From Halisarca cf. caerulea (lineage: Eukaryota; Porifera; Demospongiae; Chondrillida; Halisarcidae): a DNA stretch of 10,000 nucleotides. The translations under genes were made by a program, and so were the position numbers. The notes beneath the pieces are model-generated. The model saw only the letters and a program-made list of their open reading frames with translations, ran no database searches and was not told the DNA's origin. This document shows positions 1 through 10,000 of this stretch, one piece after another (position 1 is the stretch's first letter; every line of letters starts with the position of its first letter). The DNA lies in contig CAUJGJ010000376.1 in NCBI GenBank assembly GCA_963170055.1, positions 257,501 to 267,500 of the forward strand, written 5' to 3'.

Positions 1-7951
<7,951 letters not shown>

Positions 7952-8225
7952 AATTCTCCCGTCCCTCTCTCTCTCTCTAGTGCTAATTATTGTTATTGAC
8001 ACACGTAAATGGTTGCCTGTTGTCGTTTAGTTTGCCTCTTTGACCTTAATACAGAGCATTTCCTGTTCTCACATATCAAGTTCACTGTATGTACATTGTC
8101 ATTCCGCATGCATGGGTATTGGGAGGTATGATAATTAGCTGTGTATGTATGCATTTGACTGTATCTAAAGAAGGACTTTTGGTTTGTAATTTGATGAAAT
8201 TTAATTGATCTTGTATTGTTTATTT
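7952..8225 (+). other. AP3B 3' UTR and downstream flank
   Basis: Noncoding sequence after the stop. No AATAAA or ATTAAA is visible; a weak variant AATACA lies at 8048-8053 with T/G-rich sequence after 8080, which could serve as the polyadenylation signal, but this is uncertain. Confidence 0.45.
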
Positions 8226-8381
8226 GCCGTGCTGTTGGCCGTGCTGTTGGCCGTGCTGTTGGTCATGCTGTTGACCGTGCTATTGGCCGTGCTATTGGCC
8301 ATGCTGTTGACCGTGCTATTGACCGTGCTATTGACCATGCTATTGGCCATGCTATTGGCCGTGCCATTGGCTGTACTATTA
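8226..8381 (+). repeat. 12-bp minisatellite, 13 units
   Basis: Units of GCCGTGCTGTTG and variants (A/G at unit position 1, G/A at 4 and 9), the last three increasingly degenerate. The period is a multiple of three, so all frames stay open and read as short peptide repeats; there is no other sign of coding. Confidence 0.95.
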
Positions 8382-8425
8382 ATGTTTCAACATTGCAAAT
8401 TACCTAGTCTGTTCCAAATCATATA

Positions 8426-8603
8426 TAGTGAAACCTCTCGAATCCAACACTCAATGGGACTTGAAAAATGTTAGGTTAGGAGGTTGTCGGATTTTGGAAT
8501 GACTTAATTAGCATGTACTTCATTATGGTGACTGTACCTCACCAGATGGTCGGATTAGCGAGGTGTTGGATTATAGAGGTGTCAGATTATAGAAGTTTCA
8601 CTG
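8426..8603. mobile_element. MITE-like element with terminal inverted repeats
   Basis: Left end (T)AGTGAAACCTCTCGAATCC and right end, reverse-complemented, CAGTGAAACTTCTATAATC match over about 24 bases with some five mismatches. Subterminal GGATTATAGAGGTGT-like motifs repeat in the right half. About 178 bp, no coding capacity. The TA dinucleotides near both ends hint at a Tc1/mariner- or pogo-type element, but the target duplication is not clean. Confidence 0.65.
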
Positions 8604-8747
8604 AGTATCTTATAATTGAATCCAAAGCAATCAATTCAACTTCTCTAAATTGATGTCTTGTGTTTTAGCATAGCCCATTGTGACAGCCTGTCTTGCTTGT
8701 GATGTGTGTGTGGGGACATTGCGCCATGTCTAGTTGAACTATAATAG

Positions 8748-8930
8748 ACAGAGCAGCTCTAGAGTGAATCTGAACACCTTGTAGGAGGGGGAGGGAGGTC
8801 AACAGAGCAGCTCTAGAGTGAATTCGAATCTGAACACCTTGTGGGGGAAAGGGGGGAGGGGGTTCAACAGAGCAGCTCCATGAATCTGAACACCTTGTGG
8901 GGAGGAGGGGGCTCGAGGGAGGTCAACAGA
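8748..8930 (+). repeat. tandem array of 54-65 bp units, 3 copies
   Basis: Copies at 8748-8801, 8802-8866 and 8867-8925 share ACAGAGCAGCTC, then TGAATCTGAACACCTTGT, then a purine (G/A) run of variable length, then GGTCAAC or GGTTCAAC. Confidence 0.9.
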
Positions 8931-9812
8931 ATACAGGAAGTGAAACCTGTACAAGACCTCTCAAGGGATCGACTCCAACATGTAGTGATCGTGGTCTCTA
9001 TGGACCAGTGGTCCTTATGTGGAGGTACAACAGTAAGCGGTTCCCGTACCAGCCTATTGTGGTCACTGCATGTGGACAGGTGGGGGTTGACTGGTACTAA
9101 ACCAGGTACTTACTATCAGGGTTGGTTTATGTACATGAGGTATACACAGGGACAGAATGAGGAGTACTTACTACCCAGGAGTATTACTAAACCAGGTACT
9201 ATAGCAAGCTCCATGCACTCAGTGTACAGATCTGCAGACACTAGCAGGACAGCAAATCACAGGAATCTTTAGTTTATAAAGAATGAGATAATAGCATCTT
9301 GCAAAGTAATTCACTATAAAATAATTATGTCTATACTTATTAATCATATTGACTCCAACTCATTGAATTCATGTACATAATAATTATTTAAATTTATTAA
9401 TTAATAGACTCCAAATTTATTCTTTTCTTATAAACCATTCATTTTAAACACTTCAAGTTCTTTTCCACTAACCTTTTATACTCGATATATCTCCTTTTTT
9501 TTTACTTTAAAGTTATTGTACCTATTCACTTATCCTTTCCTCATAATTTGGTTTGTACTCCTTTTTATTTTCTGCTGCCAGTTAGAGTAGCCTATGGCTA
9601 ATGGCTTCCCGGGTTAAATAAGATTCCCCAATGCATTATTGAGATTATTTTTTTTTCAGAAATACCTATATCGTCTGACAGCATGAAATCGTAATGGCAT
9701 GCAGTGTGATTATTTTCTGCATATTAACTTCCAAAATTATACAACACACTACACACAAACAACACAATGTTGTTGGCACAGGAAAATTGAAAGCACAAGA
9801 ACAAACATGCAC
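8931..9812. other. intergenic region between the two convergent genes
   Basis: No credible gene. TACTAAACCAGGTACT occurs twice (9095-9110 and 9185-9200), with TACTTACTA also repeated near both. Positions 9270-9600 are AT-rich. On the - strand AATAAA lies at 9564-9569 and 9416-9421, about 245 and 390 bases past the bL34m stop; the first is a plausible polyadenylation signal for that gene. Confidence 0.6.
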
Positions 9813-10000
9813 TCAGTGAGAGAGGTACTTCCTTCCTTTGGCACGTCTTCTTGCCAGTATTTTTCTTCCGCTTCTGGTGCGAAGGCGGGCCAGAAAACCG
9901 TGTCTCTTCTTTCGTTTGAAATTGCTAGGCTGGTACTCCCGTCCGTAGGTTACCCACCGTACCGGAGGAGAACTGACCGACAAAGGGAGAGGGTGCCAAT
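9813..10000 (-). CDS. MRPL34: mitochondrial large ribosomal subunit protein bL34m, 5' partial
   Basis: On the - strand the frame is open from the window edge to a TGA at 9813-9815 and gives 61 residues. The last 42 (from [20 protein letters not shown] to KGRKYLSH) carry the bL34 pattern: [RT]xxQPS, KRKxxHGF, [20 protein letters not shown]. Bacterial L34 is about 44-46 residues; the visible extra residues ([19 protein letters not shown]) fit an N-terminal extension of a mitochondrial precursor, and the LSH C terminus resembles animal MRPL34. Role: small Arg/Lys-rich protein of the 39S mitoribosome that binds rRNA. The start codon and any upstream exon are outside the window. It is convergent with AP3B. 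Confidence 0.93.
   Translation of the reverse strand, partial: WHPLPLSVSSPPVRWVTYGREYQPSNFKRKKRHGFLARLRTRSGRKILARRRAKGRKYLSH

Noticed and set aside
8205..8474. Frames with Leu-rich LLAVLLAV or GRAVGRAI repeats
   Set aside because: Translation of the 12-bp minisatellite; two frames are equally open and none extends into non-repeat coding sequence.
8841..9272. 143-residue + strand frame starting at GTG
   Set aside because: It runs over the 54-65 bp tandem array and the direct repeats, starts at a non-ATG codon and shows no known domain.

Overview
The window is animal nuclear DNA. It has spliceosomal introns with GT/AG boundaries, dense microsatellites and no bacterial-style gene packing. It holds most of one multi-exon gene on the + strand, the beta subunit of the AP-3 adaptor complex (AP3B1/AP3B2 family), and at the far right the 3' end of a convergent gene on the - strand for mitochondrial ribosomal protein bL34m (MRPL34). 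The introns are short (about 144 to 773 bp) and the two genes lie 1.9 kb apart stop to stop. This suggests a compact invertebrate genome, possibly a sponge or another early-branching or marine invertebrate, but the sequence does not fix the species.

AP-3 beta, positions 1-7951: 17 exons can be joined in frame, giving 863 or 864 residues that end at a TGA at 7949-7951. The N-terminal part of the protein, roughly 200-250 residues judged from vertebrate homologues, lies upstream of the window. Exons 1-10 encode the ARM/HEAT-repeat trunk, interrupted in exon 2 by an acidic and then lysine-rich insert. Exons 11-14 encode the hinge, including a very long Ser/Glu/Asp-rich tract and a clathrin-box-like motif. 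Exons 15-17 encode the C-terminal appendage. The product would act in the AP-3 coat, which sorts cargo from endosomes/TGN to lysosomes and related organelles.

Introns: 11 of the 16 introns carry long (TG)n runs on the sense strand. In six of them the splice donor is itself the first GT of the repeat. Introns 15 and 16 instead carry (CA)n. Other introns hold a 7-bp minisatellite with a 91-bp higher-order period, a 9-bp array, pyrimidine-rich tandem repeats and three fold-back (inverted-repeat) insertions. The intron 13 donor lies inside a perfect 11-bp hairpin stem, and exon 13 has a tandem (NAGNAG) acceptor.

Right flank, 7952-9812: this is noncoding as far as I can see. It holds a 12-bp minisatellite, a MITE-like element with terminal inverted repeats, a three-copy 54-65 bp tandem array, a 16-bp direct repeat and an AT-rich stretch. 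The convergent bL34m reading frame follows at 9813-10000.

I found no new multi-gene system. What stands out is the splice-site architecture of the AP-3 beta gene: donor-anchored (GT)n, hairpin-enclosed and tandem splice sites, and repeats able to pair between introns.
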